From Dysgonamonadaceae bacterium (lineage in GTDB: Bacteria; Bacteroidota; Bacteroidia; Bacteroidales; Azobacteroidaceae): a DNA stretch of 64,000 nucleotides. The notes under the pieces were generated by a model. That model had not been told where the DNA came from, ran no database searches, and saw only the letters and a list, made by a program, of their open reading frames with translations. Both the position numbers and the translations under genes were made by a program. Below are positions 9,199 through 18,026 of this stretch, piece by piece; position 1 is the stretch's first letter; each line of letters opens with the position of its first letter. The stretch spans positions 47,193-111,192 of the forward strand of contig JAIRVZ010000075.1 in assembly GCA_031253625.1 (NCBI GenBank). The letters are read 5' to 3'.

Positions 9199-10578
9199 AT
9201 GAAATTCGGTTATAAAATCATCCTATTAATTGCATTTGCGCTAAATATAAGTTGTATAGCGACTATGGCGCAAAATCCTATTATTCAGACTAATTACACT
9301 GCCGACCCGGCGCCAATGGTGTATAATGACAAAGTATACCTGTACACATCTCACGATGAAGATAACTCTACATGGTTCACGATGAACGATTGGCGTCTTT
9401 ATACCACAAGCGATATGGTGAACTGGACAGATCATGGCGCAGTGCTGGCATATACCGATTTCAAATGGGCAAAAGGCGACGCTTGGGCGCCACAGTGTAT
9501 TGAACGTAACGGCAAATTTTACATGTATGTTCCAATGATAGCCCAAAACAGTCGGCCGGCTATTGGTGTTGCCGTAGCTGATTCTCCATACGGCCCTTTC
9601 TTCGATCCGTTAGGCAAGCCGCTGGTTCAAAGTGAACAATATGGAGATATTGATCCGACGATATTTATTGACAACGATGGACAGGCATATCTTTACTGGG
9701 GAAATCCATTTTTGTATTACGTGAAAATGAATGAGGATATGATTTCCTATTCAGGCGAAATAATCCGTGTGCCCATGGTCGAAGAATCTTTCGGCAAACG
9801 GGAAGGAAATGTAGAAAATCGTCCCACGCTGTATAAAGAAGGCCCTTGGCTTTATAAACGGAACAATCTTTATTACCTGTTTTGGCCCGGCGGACCATTA
9901 CCGGAACACATAGGTTATTCGACAAGTACCAATCCGACCGGTCCTTGGAAATATCGGGGAACATTGATGACGCCCGAAGGAGGAGTCTTCACAAATCATC
10001 CGGGAGTTATCGATTTTCGAGGTAAAACTTACTTTTTCTATCATAATGGGAATTTACCGGGTGGAGGTGGTTTTACCCGTTCTGTTTGCGTAGAAGAATT
10101 GATTTTTAATCCGGACGGTTCAATCTCCGAATTGAAAATGACTAAGGAAGGAATTAAAAAAGGTTTGACAACACTCAACCCTTACGTCAAAACAGAAGCT
10201 GAAGCCATGGCATGGTCGGAAGGTGTAAAGTCAATGCAAAATAAACAGGCGGGCGTTTTCATTACTGCCATGTGCAACGGAAGCTATACTAAAGTGAAAG
10301 ATGTTGATTTTAGAAATAAGGGCGCATCGAAATTCTTTGCAAGAATAGGCACTACACATAACGATAATTTGAATGTAAACATGGAAGTACGCCTTGACGG
10401 TATAGATGGAGAACTGTTATGCACGGTCAAACCTTCCCGTACCGGAGGAAACGATCGTTGGGAAGTAGTTTCTGCAGATGTTGCAAATGTAAAAGGTGTC
10501 CATGATGTTTACTTTGTGTTCAGGGGAGGTGCAAAAACTGATCTCATGTTTTTTGATTACTGGAGGTTTGCAGAATGA
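9199..10578 (+). CDS. GH43 arabinoxylan arabinofuranohydrolase-like enzyme with CBM6
   Basis: 459 residues with a signal peptide (cleavage near IATMAQ). The GH43 catalytic domain shows the three expected acidic residues: Asp in [11 protein letters not shown] (base), Asp in [13 protein letters not shown] (transition-state aid) and Glu in [11 protein letters not shown] (acid). The TADPAP...YLYTSHDED opening is typical of enzymes that release arabinose from arabinoxylan. From about residue 330 a CBM6 module follows, starting [14 protein letters not shown] and ending [10 protein letters not shown]. 10 bp separate it from both neighbours, so it is cotranscribed with the two other GH43 genes. Specificity (mono- or doubly substituted xylose) is not resolvable here. 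Confidence 0.9.
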   Translation: MKFGYKIILLIAFALNISCIATMAQNPIIQTNYTADPAPMVYNDKVYLYTSHDEDNSTWFTMNDWRLYTTSDMVNWTDHGAVLAYTDFKWAKGDAWAPQCIERNGKFYMYVPMIAQNSRPAIGVAVADSPYGPFFDPLGKPLVQSEQYGDIDPTIFIDNDGQAYLYWGNPFLYYVKMNEDMISYSGEIIRVPMVEESFGKREGNVENRPTLYKEGPWLYKRNNLYYLFWPGGPLPEHIGYSTSTNPTGPWKYRGTLMTPEGGVFTNHPGVIDFRGKTYFFYHNGNLPGGGGFTRSVCVEELIFNPDGSISELKMTKEGIKKGLTTLNPYVKTEAEAMAWSEGVKSMQNKQAGVFITAMCNGSYTKVKDVDFRNKGASKFFARIGTTHNDNLNVNMEVRLDGIDGELLCTVKPSRTGGNDRWEVVSADVANVKGVHDVYFVFRGGAKTDLMFFDYWRFAE

Positions 10579-10588
10579 TGTATCTTAT

Positions 10589-12142
10589 ATGAAAAACAAA
10601 GCAATCATTTTTGTCTTAGCAATACTGGCCTCAGCGTCTCTGTGTGCACAACACAATCCGGTTATATTTGCCGATGTGCCGGATATGTCCATGATTCGTG
10701 TAGGCGACACCTATTACATGAGTAGTACCACTATGCACATGGCTCCGGGTGTTCCCATTATGAAATCGAAAGATTTAATCAATTGGCAGTTGGTAAATTA
10801 TGCGCATGATATTCTGGAAGATGACGATCAGATGAATCTTACAAACGGAAAAAACTCATACGGAAAAGGTTCGTGGGCAAGTAGTATTCGTTTTCATAGC
10901 GGCACGTATTATGTGAGCACCTTTGCGGGAAATACAGGGAAAACATATATATACACCACAAAGGATATTGAAAAAGGTCCCTGGATGGAACATTCTTTCC
11001 AACCTTCGCTGCACGATCATACCTTGTTTTTCGATGATGACGGAAAAATTTACATGATTTGGGGTGCCGGTAAACTGAGCATCGTTGAACTGAAAGAAGA
11101 TCTTTCGGGAATAAAGCCCGAAACGCAGCGGGTAGTCATCGAAAATGCAAGTGCACCGGCAGGTGACAATATCATGCTTGGCGCCGAAGGCTCCCAACTT
11201 TTCAAAGTAAATGGAAAATACTACCTTTTCAATATTACCTGGCCAAAAGGAGGAATGCGCACAGTAGTGATACACCGGGCGGATAAAATTACCGGCCCGT
11301 ATGAAGGTAGATTGGAACTTCAGGATTTGGGAGTAGCTCAGGGCGGAATAATTGATACACTCGACGGACGATGGTTCGCTTATTTGTTCCGCGATTACGG
11401 TTCGGTAGGACGTATTCCATACCTTGTTCCGGTTACATGGGAAGATGGCTGGCCGGTACTCGGAGTAAATGGCAAAGTGCCGGAAACGCTCGATTTACCT
11501 GCAAGCAAAGGATTGATTCCCGGAATTGTAGCATCCGATGAATTCAATCGTAAAAAGGGAGAACTTGCTTTGCCTCTGGTTTGGCAATGGAACCACAATC
11601 CTGACAATCGCTTTTGGTCGGTTACCCAACGAAAAGGCTATCTGCGACTTATCACCGGACGAATAGATTCAACTTTCCTGTCAGCGCGAAATACCTTAAC
11701 CCAACGCACCATTGGTCCCGTATGTTCAGGTACAACTTGTATAGAAACAAACGGTATGAAAGATGGTGATTTTGCCGGACTGTGTCTTCTTCAAAGCAAT
11801 TATGGTTTGGTAGGCGTTAAAATGGTTAATGGCTTTAAATATGTTTATATGGTAAATGCCAGTTTGGGAGAACCTGTTGAACAGGCAAGTATTCCGGTAT
11901 CCGCTAAAAAGGTATATTTCAAGGCGGAATGTGATTTCCGTGAACTCGCAGATATAGCTCGTTTCTATTATAGTTTCGATGGCAAAAAGTGGAACGACAT
12001 AGGCGAACCGTTGAAAATGAAATATACGTTGACACATTTCATGGGCTACCGGTTTGGATTATTCAACTATGCCACTAAAGAACCGGAAGGATATGTCGAT
12101 TTCGATTATTTTAGAATTAGCGATAAATTAACACAATTATGA
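10589..12142 (+). CDS. GH43 beta-xylosidase/alpha-L-arabinofuranosidase with C-terminal beta-sandwich
   Basis: 517 residues; ATG 10589 gives a good signal peptide (IIFVLAILASASLCAQ). Earlier in-frame codons lie inside the previous gene. The propeller has the opening ADVPDMSMIRVGDTYY with the base Asp, then HDHTLFFDDDGKIYMIWG and GAEGSQLFKVNGKYY with the acid Glu. This pattern is seen in GH43 subfamily 12-like enzymes. The last 190 residues form a concanavalin-like GH43 C-terminal domain (EFNRKKGELALPLVWQWNHNP onward) common in xylosidases. It overlaps the start of the next gene by 4 bp (ATGA), showing translational coupling. Role inferred: trimming of xylo-oligosaccharides. Confidence 0.9.
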   Translation: MKNKAIIFVLAILASASLCAQHNPVIFADVPDMSMIRVGDTYYMSSTTMHMAPGVPIMKSKDLINWQLVNYAHDILEDDDQMNLTNGKNSYGKGSWASSIRFHSGTYYVSTFAGNTGKTYIYTTKDIEKGPWMEHSFQPSLHDHTLFFDDDGKIYMIWGAGKLSIVELKEDLSGIKPETQRVVIENASAPAGDNIMLGAEGSQLFKVNGKYYLFNITWPKGGMRTVVIHRADKITGPYEGRLELQDLGVAQGGIIDTLDGRWFAYLFRDYGSVGRIPYLVPVTWEDGWPVLGVNGKVPETLDLPASKGLIPGIVASDEFNRKKGELALPLVWQWNHNPDNRFWSVTQRKGYLRLITGRIDSTFLSARNTLTQRTIGPVCSGTTCIETNGMKDGDFAGLCLLQSNYGLVGVKMVNGFKYVYMVNASLGEPVEQASIPVSAKKVYFKAECDFRELADIARFYYSFDGKKWNDIGEPLKMKYTLTHFMGYRFGLFNYATKEPEGYVDFDYFRISDKLTQL

Positions 12143-12783
12143 AAATCAAATGTTTTGTAATATTGATTCTGATTGTCATTATAGGTTCGACAATTAACGC
12201 GCAAAATTATTCTCCTTATCTTTTTGATGATTTTGAGGATGCCACAGTCTATTTCACCAATGGAAATCAATCTGAAGAAAAAGTGAATTATCATTTGACT
12301 TCCAATAAAATCCGGTTCATAGACAAAAAAGATAACGAAATAAAAGAAGTTTCCGATACTCAAATGTTGGATAGTATCGTGGTCGGCAAAAGAGTTTTCA
12401 TTCCCAATTCCGGCAATAAAGGTTGGTTCGAAATATTATCTGCAAAACCGGTAGTTCAGGTACAATACTTTGTGAAAATGAAACCCAAAGGAAAGCAAGC
12501 CGGTTTCGGAGGAACTTCCGAATTAACAGGAACATCTACATATCAATATAGAGATGGTGGAGCCCTTGTATTGAAAGACCCGGAAATGGAAGAGGCTGGT
12601 TATTATAATTATTATTGGATAGTTAAAGACGGCAAACGAAAACAATTCAAGTCTTTAGCGCAATTTGTAAAACTGTATCCGAAACAAAAAGCGCAATTGA
12701 ATCAATACATTCAAGATAACCATGTAAATTTTGAAGATATAGAGGCGATAGTTAAACTTTGCCTTTATGCTGAAAGTTTGTAA
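12139..12783 (+). CDS. Small secreted protein of unknown function in the xylan operon
   Basis: 214 residues with a signal peptide (VILILIVIIGSTINAQ). No catalytic motif is recognisable. The N-terminal half is beta-rich (LFDDFEDATVYFTNG, VNYHLTSNKIRF), reading like a small sensor or lipoprotein-like barrel. The C-terminal half has a lysine-rich KQFKSLAQFVKLYPKQK block and a final helix (EDIEAIVKLCLYAESL). It overlaps the GH43 gene before it by 4 bp, so it is made together with it. I do not recognise a named family. The tight coupling suggests a role in xylan use or in the envelope response to it. Confidence 0.8.
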   Translation: MKIKCFVILILIVIIGSTINAQNYSPYLFDDFEDATVYFTNGNQSEEKVNYHLTSNKIRFIDKKDNEIKEVSDTQMLDSIVVGKRVFIPNSGNKGWFEILSAKPVVQVQYFVKMKPKGKQAGFGGTSELTGTSTYQYRDGGALVLKDPEMEEAGYYNYYWIVKDGKRKQFKSLAQFVKLYPKQKAQLNQYIQDNHVNFEDIEAIVKLCLYAESL

Positions 12784-12820
12784 TAAAAATGTGAATTAAA
12801 AGAATTTGAAGATAAATAAT

Positions 12821-15406
12821 ATGATTACTAAACAATTTAAACTATTCACTATCTGTCTGATAGCTTTAACAGGAAGTCTGATTTTTTCAGGTTGTAACTC
12901 CAAACATTCACAACATTTGGTATTGAATGATCTTGAATATTTCGAGACACAAGGTGTCAATGTTCTTGTGTACAATAATCTGTTTACCGGAGGTTTTAAC
13001 GATGAGAAGACAGCCGGTATCGAGTTGATTCATCATGGTGTTAGAACGGCAACCGGTGGAGCAGTAAGACTTTCCAGTACTCCCGAACAGTGGGATCTCG
13101 TTCCTGCAATACCTGTTCGTACAGTCGACCCTGAATCACAAACCATCGAATCTACATTACGATATGAAGATTACGATTTTGATTCGCGTGTGGTTGTAAC
13201 AGCCAAAGGTAAAGGTGTTGAAATATCTGTTTATCTTGACAAGCCCGTTCCTGAATTTCTTGAAGGAAAAGCCGGATTCAATTTAGAGTTTCTGCCGTCG
13301 CAATATTTTGGAAAAAAATATATTATAGATGGAAGAACCAATCTTTTCCCGCGTTATGCTGTGGGTAATAGCGTCACGAAACCTAATGATGAAAAGATTA
13401 AACAGTTCAACGGTTATGTAACTTCCGACGACAGAGGTACCGGAAAATTTATTGATCCGCTGCCTTTTGAAACTGGTCGACATATAATTATGGCATCCAA
13501 TGATCCTGAACGCAGGGTAGAAATCACTTCAGATGATGCCGATTTGATGCTCTTCGACGGTCGCGTACTGGCACAAAACGGCTGGTATGTTGTTCGCAGT
13601 TTACTTCCTGCAGGAAAAACAGGTAAGGTTTTGACATGGACAGTCGAACCCAATGCCATTAAAGGTTGGATCCGAGAACCGAATATCGGTTTTTCGCAAA
13701 TAGGTTATCTTCCTTCACAGCCGAAAGTATCGGTCATTGAACTCGATAAGAAAGATAAACCTCGTGCAAAAGCATCTCTGTATAAAGTAGATGATTACGG
13801 AAAAGCGACCAAAGTATTTACCGGCAATATCGTATCATGGGGTGACTACTATAAGTATCACTATGTAAAATTCGATTTTTCGTCGGTAAAAGATCCCGGT
13901 GTATATTATATTCAGTATGGCGATCAAAAGACCAATACCTTTATCATCGAAAATAATGTTTACGATAAGATGACTGATGCCACGATTGATATATGGATTC
14001 CAATACACATGAATCACATGCGTGTAAGAGAGGCTTACAGAATATGGCATGGCGAGCCTTTTAAAGAAAGTTATCAACAAGCTCCGCCCAACACCCAACA
14101 TTTCGATCTTCATTGGCAAGGACCTACAACTGATACCAAATATAAAGCATTAGAAACTATCCCCGGATTAAACATCGGAGGTTGGTTCGATGCAGGAGAT
14201 TTTGATATTGAGACAGGCTCGAATATCAGTGTATTGAATAATCTTGCCTTGATATGGGATTTTTATAGACCACTGCGCGATCAGACTTTTGTTAGTCAGA
14301 AACAACGATATGTTGAACTTCATCGTCCCGATGGTGTACCCGACATCTTGCAGCAGATTGAGCACGGAGCATTGCAGTTAGTAGCTCAAGCAGAGATTAT
14401 CGGACACATGGCACAAGCGCTTTCAAACTCGGTTCTCTATAATTACCATCACCTGGGAGATGCAGCATCAATAACCGACGGTCTTCCTTATAATCCGAAA
14501 CTTGGTCCTTATGAAGTAGCTAAAGACGGTAAGTCAAGCGGAGTAAAAGATGATATGTGGGCATTTACTTCCCGCAATCCTCATCTTGATTTCAGAGCAG
14601 TAACCTCGTTTGCCGCAGCAAGCCGGGCATTGAAAGGATATAACGACGAACTTTCTGCAAGATCGTTGAAAGAAGCCAAAAGATTATTAAAAGAAGCTAC
14701 GGAATTATTAGCCAAACAACCTCAGCCGGAGAATGTAGATAAGATGCGCAGCATGATGAACCGTTTTGCCGAAATGGCTCCTAATCTTCAAATGTATGCT
14801 ACCACCGGCGAGCAACAATATGGCGATAGGTTTAAAGAACTTTTATGGCCTGCACTTGAACAAAGCACCACAGAAAATATTAGCTTTAGTATCCTGATAG
14901 CTTTGCAAGCCATACCATATATGGATGAATCCTTTAAAGAAAAGCTCACTCCGTATGTAGAATTGTATAAAACATACGTCGATTCAATCGCTTTGGATAA
15001 TCCATACGGAGTACCCATCGGTCTTGGAAACTGGGCAGGAGGCGGAATGGTAGTAAGCTTTGGTACTACCAATGCCCTTGCGCACAAATATTTCCCCAAT
15101 ATTATCGGCATGGATGATGTTTACAAGACTATCGACTGGTTGTTCGGTTGTCATCCGTATCACAATTATTCGTTAGTGGCAGCGATTGGCGCTGCTCGTC
15201 CTAAAGAAGTCTTTTATGGCAACAACAGGGCTGATTACTCATTCATACCGGGCAATGTCGCTCCGGGTATACTTTTCAGAAAACCTGATCATTTTGAAAA
15301 TTACGATGATTGGCCATTCTTTTGGGGACAAAACGAGGGTACGATTGGCGGTAACACCGGTTATTTAATTTTTGGAAGTGCTTTCAAGGATTTGTTAAAC
15401 CCCTAA
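12821..15406 (+). CDS. GH9 family glycosidase with N-terminal Ig-like domain, lipoprotein
   Basis: 861 residues; ATG 12821 gives a lipoprotein signal (LTGSLIFSGCNS). After a long beta-rich N-terminal region, an Ig-like cellulase N-domain lies at about residues 285-375 (IGYLPSQPKVSVIELD ... YYIQYG). The GH9 alpha-barrel follows. GGWFDAGDFD carries the catalytic base pair of aspartates, HRPDGVPDIL and NWAGGGMVVSFG follow, and the acid Glu is in WGQNEGTIGGNTGYL. GH9 enzymes act on beta-1,4-glucan or related chains, so within a xylan locus this one may act on mixed or cross-linked hemicellulose; that is inference. The stop codon lies at the edge of a dispersed repeat (15397-15484). Confidence 0.88.
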   Translation: MITKQFKLFTICLIALTGSLIFSGCNSKHSQHLVLNDLEYFETQGVNVLVYNNLFTGGFNDEKTAGIELIHHGVRTATGGAVRLSSTPEQWDLVPAIPVRTVDPESQTIESTLRYEDYDFDSRVVVTAKGKGVEISVYLDKPVPEFLEGKAGFNLEFLPSQYFGKKYIIDGRTNLFPRYAVGNSVTKPNDEKIKQFNGYVTSDDRGTGKFIDPLPFETGRHIIMASNDPERRVEITSDDADLMLFDGRVLAQNGWYVVRSLLPAGKTGKVLTWTVEPNAIKGWIREPNIGFSQIGYLPSQPKVSVIELDKKDKPRAKASLYKVDDYGKATKVFTGNIVSWGDYYKYHYVKFDFSSVKDPGVYYIQYGDQKTNTFIIENNVYDKMTDATIDIWIPIHMNHMRVREAYRIWHGEPFKESYQQAPPNTQHFDLHWQGPTTDTKYKALETIPGLNIGGWFDAGDFDIETGSNISVLNNLALIWDFYRPLRDQTFVSQKQRYVELHRPDGVPDILQQIEHGALQLVAQAEIIGHMAQALSNSVLYNYHHLGDAASITDGLPYNPKLGPYEVAKDGKSSGVKDDMWAFTSRNPHLDFRAVTSFAAASRALKGYNDELSARSLKEAKRLLKEATELLAKQPQPENVDKMRSMMNRFAEMAPNLQMYATTGEQQYGDRFKELLWPALEQSTTENISFSILIALQAIPYMDESFKEKLTPYVELYKTYVDSIALDNPYGVPIGLGNWAGGGMVVSFGTTNALAHKYFPNIIGMDDVYKTIDWLFGCHPYHNYSLVAAIGAARPKEVFYGNNRADYSFIPGNVAPGILFRKPDHFENYDDWPFFWGQNEGTIGGNTGYLIFGSAFKDLLNP

Positions 15407-15484
15407 ATCCCCTAAAGGGGACTTTGTTGTAGCATAATGTACAATTTTACTGCCCTAACTCCCCCTTTAGGGGGTTGGGGGGTA
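15397..15484 (+). repeat. Inverted-repeat element with two C/G hairpins between GH9 and GH115 genes
   Basis: The 93-bp gap is almost entirely one element. It has two similar arms in opposite orientation: CCCCTAAAGGGG (15409-15420) and CCCCCTTTAGGGGG (15461-15474), each a short hairpin, with a 40-bp AT-rich spacer. The left arm supplies the last residues (LNP) and the stop codon of the GH9 gene. The element could attenuate or stabilise the operon mRNA at this point. It resembles short repeats found in other Bacteroidetes genomes. Confidence 0.65.
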
Positions 15485-15499
15485 ATAAAAAAATAAAAT

Positions 15500-18016
15500 A
15501 TGAAAACTAAAGTAATTTACAGTCTTATTCTTAGCCTTTTTTCTTGTGCCATGGTTTGGGCGCAAGGTGTAACCGGAAATTTCGGTGTAGAAAAATTTGT
15601 ATTCACTACAGCCGATAAATCTGATTGTTTTTCGCTAATTGATAACAATCAACCGATTCAAGTGGTTTCTGATGTTAACGATTTTCCCGGAGTGCTTCGG
15701 GCAGTAAATGATTTAAAAGAAGATTTTGAGAGAGTTACGGGCAATTTGCCGACAACATCCGGAAAAACAGCTATTATCGTTGGCACAATTGGAAAATCAT
15801 CCGTAATTGATCAATTACTCAATCAAGGAAAAATAGCAAAAAAAGAATTGCTTGGCAAACGCGAAAAATTCATTATAACCATTATTGATAATCCTACTCC
15901 CGAAATAGGAAAAGCTTTGGTTATTGCGGGTAGCGACAAGCGAGGAACTATCTACGGTATTTACGAACTCTCAAAGCAAATCGGTGTTTCTCCTTGGTAT
16001 TGGTGGGCTGATGTACCGGTAGTACATCAAGGAAATCTATATGTCAAACCGGGTATTTATACCGAAGGCGAACCTGCCGTAAGGTATCGTGGTATCTTTA
16101 TCAATGATGAGGCTCCGGCTTTTCAAGGTTGGTGTAATGAAAAATTCGGTGGAGTCAATTCCAAAATGTATGAACACATGTTTGAATTGATTTTGCGCTT
16201 GAAAGGTAATTTTCTTTGGCCTGCCATGTGGGGCAATGCTTTTTTTGATGATGATCCGCTCAGCGGTCCTTTAGCCGACAAAATGGGTATTGTTATCGGT
16301 ACTTCGCATCATGAACCAATGGGACGTGCTCATGACGAATGGCGTCGCTATGGCAAAGGTCCTTGGAATTACGAGAAAAACGCGGAAGTTCTGCGAGAGT
16401 TTTGGCGTGGCGGTATGGAACGCATGAAAAATTTTGAAACTGTTGTTACTGTTGGTATGCGTGGCGACGGCGACGAACCGATGAGCGAAGGAGCTAACAT
16501 CGCTTTGTTACAAAATATTGTGCAAAGCCAGCGTAATATTATTTCTCAAGTAACCGGCAAAAAACCGGAAGAAACCCCTCAAGTTTGGGCTTTATACAAA
16601 GAAGTTCAAGATTACTACGACAAAGGAATGCGTGTTCCCGACGATATTACACTTTTGCTTTGTGATGATAACTGGGGAAATGTACGCAAACTTCCCAATA
16701 TCGATGCGCCCAAACGCAAAGGTGGATACGGTATGTACTACCATTTCGACTATGTAGGCGGCCCTCGAAATTACAAATGGATCAATGTTAGCCAAATTCA
16801 ACGGGTTTGGGAACAGATGAATTTAACTTACGAGCATGGTGTTGACAGGATTTGGGTGGTCAATGTAGGTGATTTGAAACCGATGGAATTCCCCATTAGT
16901 TTTTTCCTCAATATGGCTTGGAATCCCGGCCGTTTCAATGCAGGCAACTTGTTTCAATACACTGAAGAATGGTGCGCTCAACAATTCGGAGAAAAATATG
17001 CGCAAGAATCTGCCAGAATGATCGATACTTATACCAAATTCAACAGTCGCGTAACGCCCGAATTATTGGATCAAAATACTTTTAGTTTAGATAACTACAA
17101 CGAATTTGAAAGGGTAACAAACGATTACAAAAACTTGGCACTCGATGCTTTGCGACTTTATAACATAATACCTAACGAGTATAAAGATGCTTTCGATCAA
17201 TTGGTTGCATTTCCTATCAGTGCGACGTCTAATCTTTATGAAATGTATTACGCAGTTGCCATGAATAAACACTATGCCGCTTTGGGAGATGTGCGTGCGA
17301 ATGCTTTTGCCGACAAGGTAAAAGAAGCTTTTGTTCTTGATTCGCTCTTCACTATCCATTATAATCAAAATATTGCCAATGGAAAATGGGCGCACATGAT
17401 GGATCAAATACGCATCGGATATACTATTTGGCAACAGCCCGACCGGAGAATAATGCCGAAAGTGAAATATGTACAGTATGAAGCCCCAAAAGAAAAAAGA
17501 TTTATTGAAAATGATGGCTTTATCTCCATCGAAGCACCGCATTTTGCTCGCTCGAAAGGAAACGACAGAATCCGTTGGGAAGTCATTCCGAACTTAGGAA
17601 GAACACTGTCGGCAATGACTACTTTCCCGCAAAACGCATACCCGAATGCCAAAGACAATATCTATTTGGAATACGATTTGCAAACCGTTTCTTCCGGAGA
17701 TGTAGAAGTAGAGGTTTTCGTTTCTCCGACTTTGAATTTCAATGCTAACAAAGGTTTACGTTATGCGCTGTCTTTCGATGGAGGTAAAACAGAAGAAATC
17801 GTTAATTTCAATGGCCATTACGACGGTGGGCTTGGTCAATGGCAGGGAGAACGCATCATTCGCACTATCACTAAAATGTCTATCCCAGAAGCTGGCAATA
17901 ACACACTTCGTGTTCGTGTTCTTGAACCGGGAATTGTTTTCCAAAAAATCATTTTCAACTTCGGCGGTTTGAAACCAAGTTATTTGGGTGCTCCCGAAAG
18001 CGAATTTGTGCAATAA
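15500..18016 (+). CDS. GH115 xylan alpha-1,2-glucuronidase
   Basis: Removes glucuronic or 4-O-methylglucuronic acid side groups from xylan, including internal ones. 838 residues with a signal peptide (ILSLFSCAMVWAQ). The family's conserved runs are present: ISPW-like GVSPWYWWADVPV, RYRGIFINDEAP, LWPAMWGNAFFDDD, GTSHHEPMGRAHDEW, TVGMRGDGDEPM and LLLCDDNWGNVRKLP. A C-terminal beta domain starts near residue 665 (FISIEAPHFARS). Length agrees with the family. It starts 16 bp after the repeat element and is followed after 10 bp by the GH3 gene. The enzyme is the strongest evidence that the operon targets glucuronoxylan. Confidence 0.94.
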   Translation: MKTKVIYSLILSLFSCAMVWAQGVTGNFGVEKFVFTTADKSDCFSLIDNNQPIQVVSDVNDFPGVLRAVNDLKEDFERVTGNLPTTSGKTAIIVGTIGKSSVIDQLLNQGKIAKKELLGKREKFIITIIDNPTPEIGKALVIAGSDKRGTIYGIYELSKQIGVSPWYWWADVPVVHQGNLYVKPGIYTEGEPAVRYRGIFINDEAPAFQGWCNEKFGGVNSKMYEHMFELILRLKGNFLWPAMWGNAFFDDDPLSGPLADKMGIVIGTSHHEPMGRAHDEWRRYGKGPWNYEKNAEVLREFWRGGMERMKNFETVVTVGMRGDGDEPMSEGANIALLQNIVQSQRNIISQVTGKKPEETPQVWALYKEVQDYYDKGMRVPDDITLLLCDDNWGNVRKLPNIDAPKRKGGYGMYYHFDYVGGPRNYKWINVSQIQRVWEQMNLTYEHGVDRIWVVNVGDLKPMEFPISFFLNMAWNPGRFNAGNLFQYTEEWCAQQFGEKYAQESARMIDTYTKFNSRVTPELLDQNTFSLDNYNEFERVTNDYKNLALDALRLYNIIPNEYKDAFDQLVAFPISATSNLYEMYYAVAMNKHYAALGDVRANAFADKVKEAFVLDSLFTIHYNQNIANGKWAHMMDQIRIGYTIWQQPDRRIMPKVKYVQYEAPKEKRFIENDGFISIEAPHFARSKGNDRIRWEVIPNLGRTLSAMTTFPQNAYPNAKDNIYLEYDLQTVSSGDVEVEVFVSPTLNFNANKGLRYALSFDGGKTEEIVNFNGHYDGGLGQWQGERIIRTITKMSIPEAGNNTLRVRVLEPGIVFQKIIFNFGGLKPSYLGAPESEFVQ

Positions 18017-18026
18017 AATAAATATC

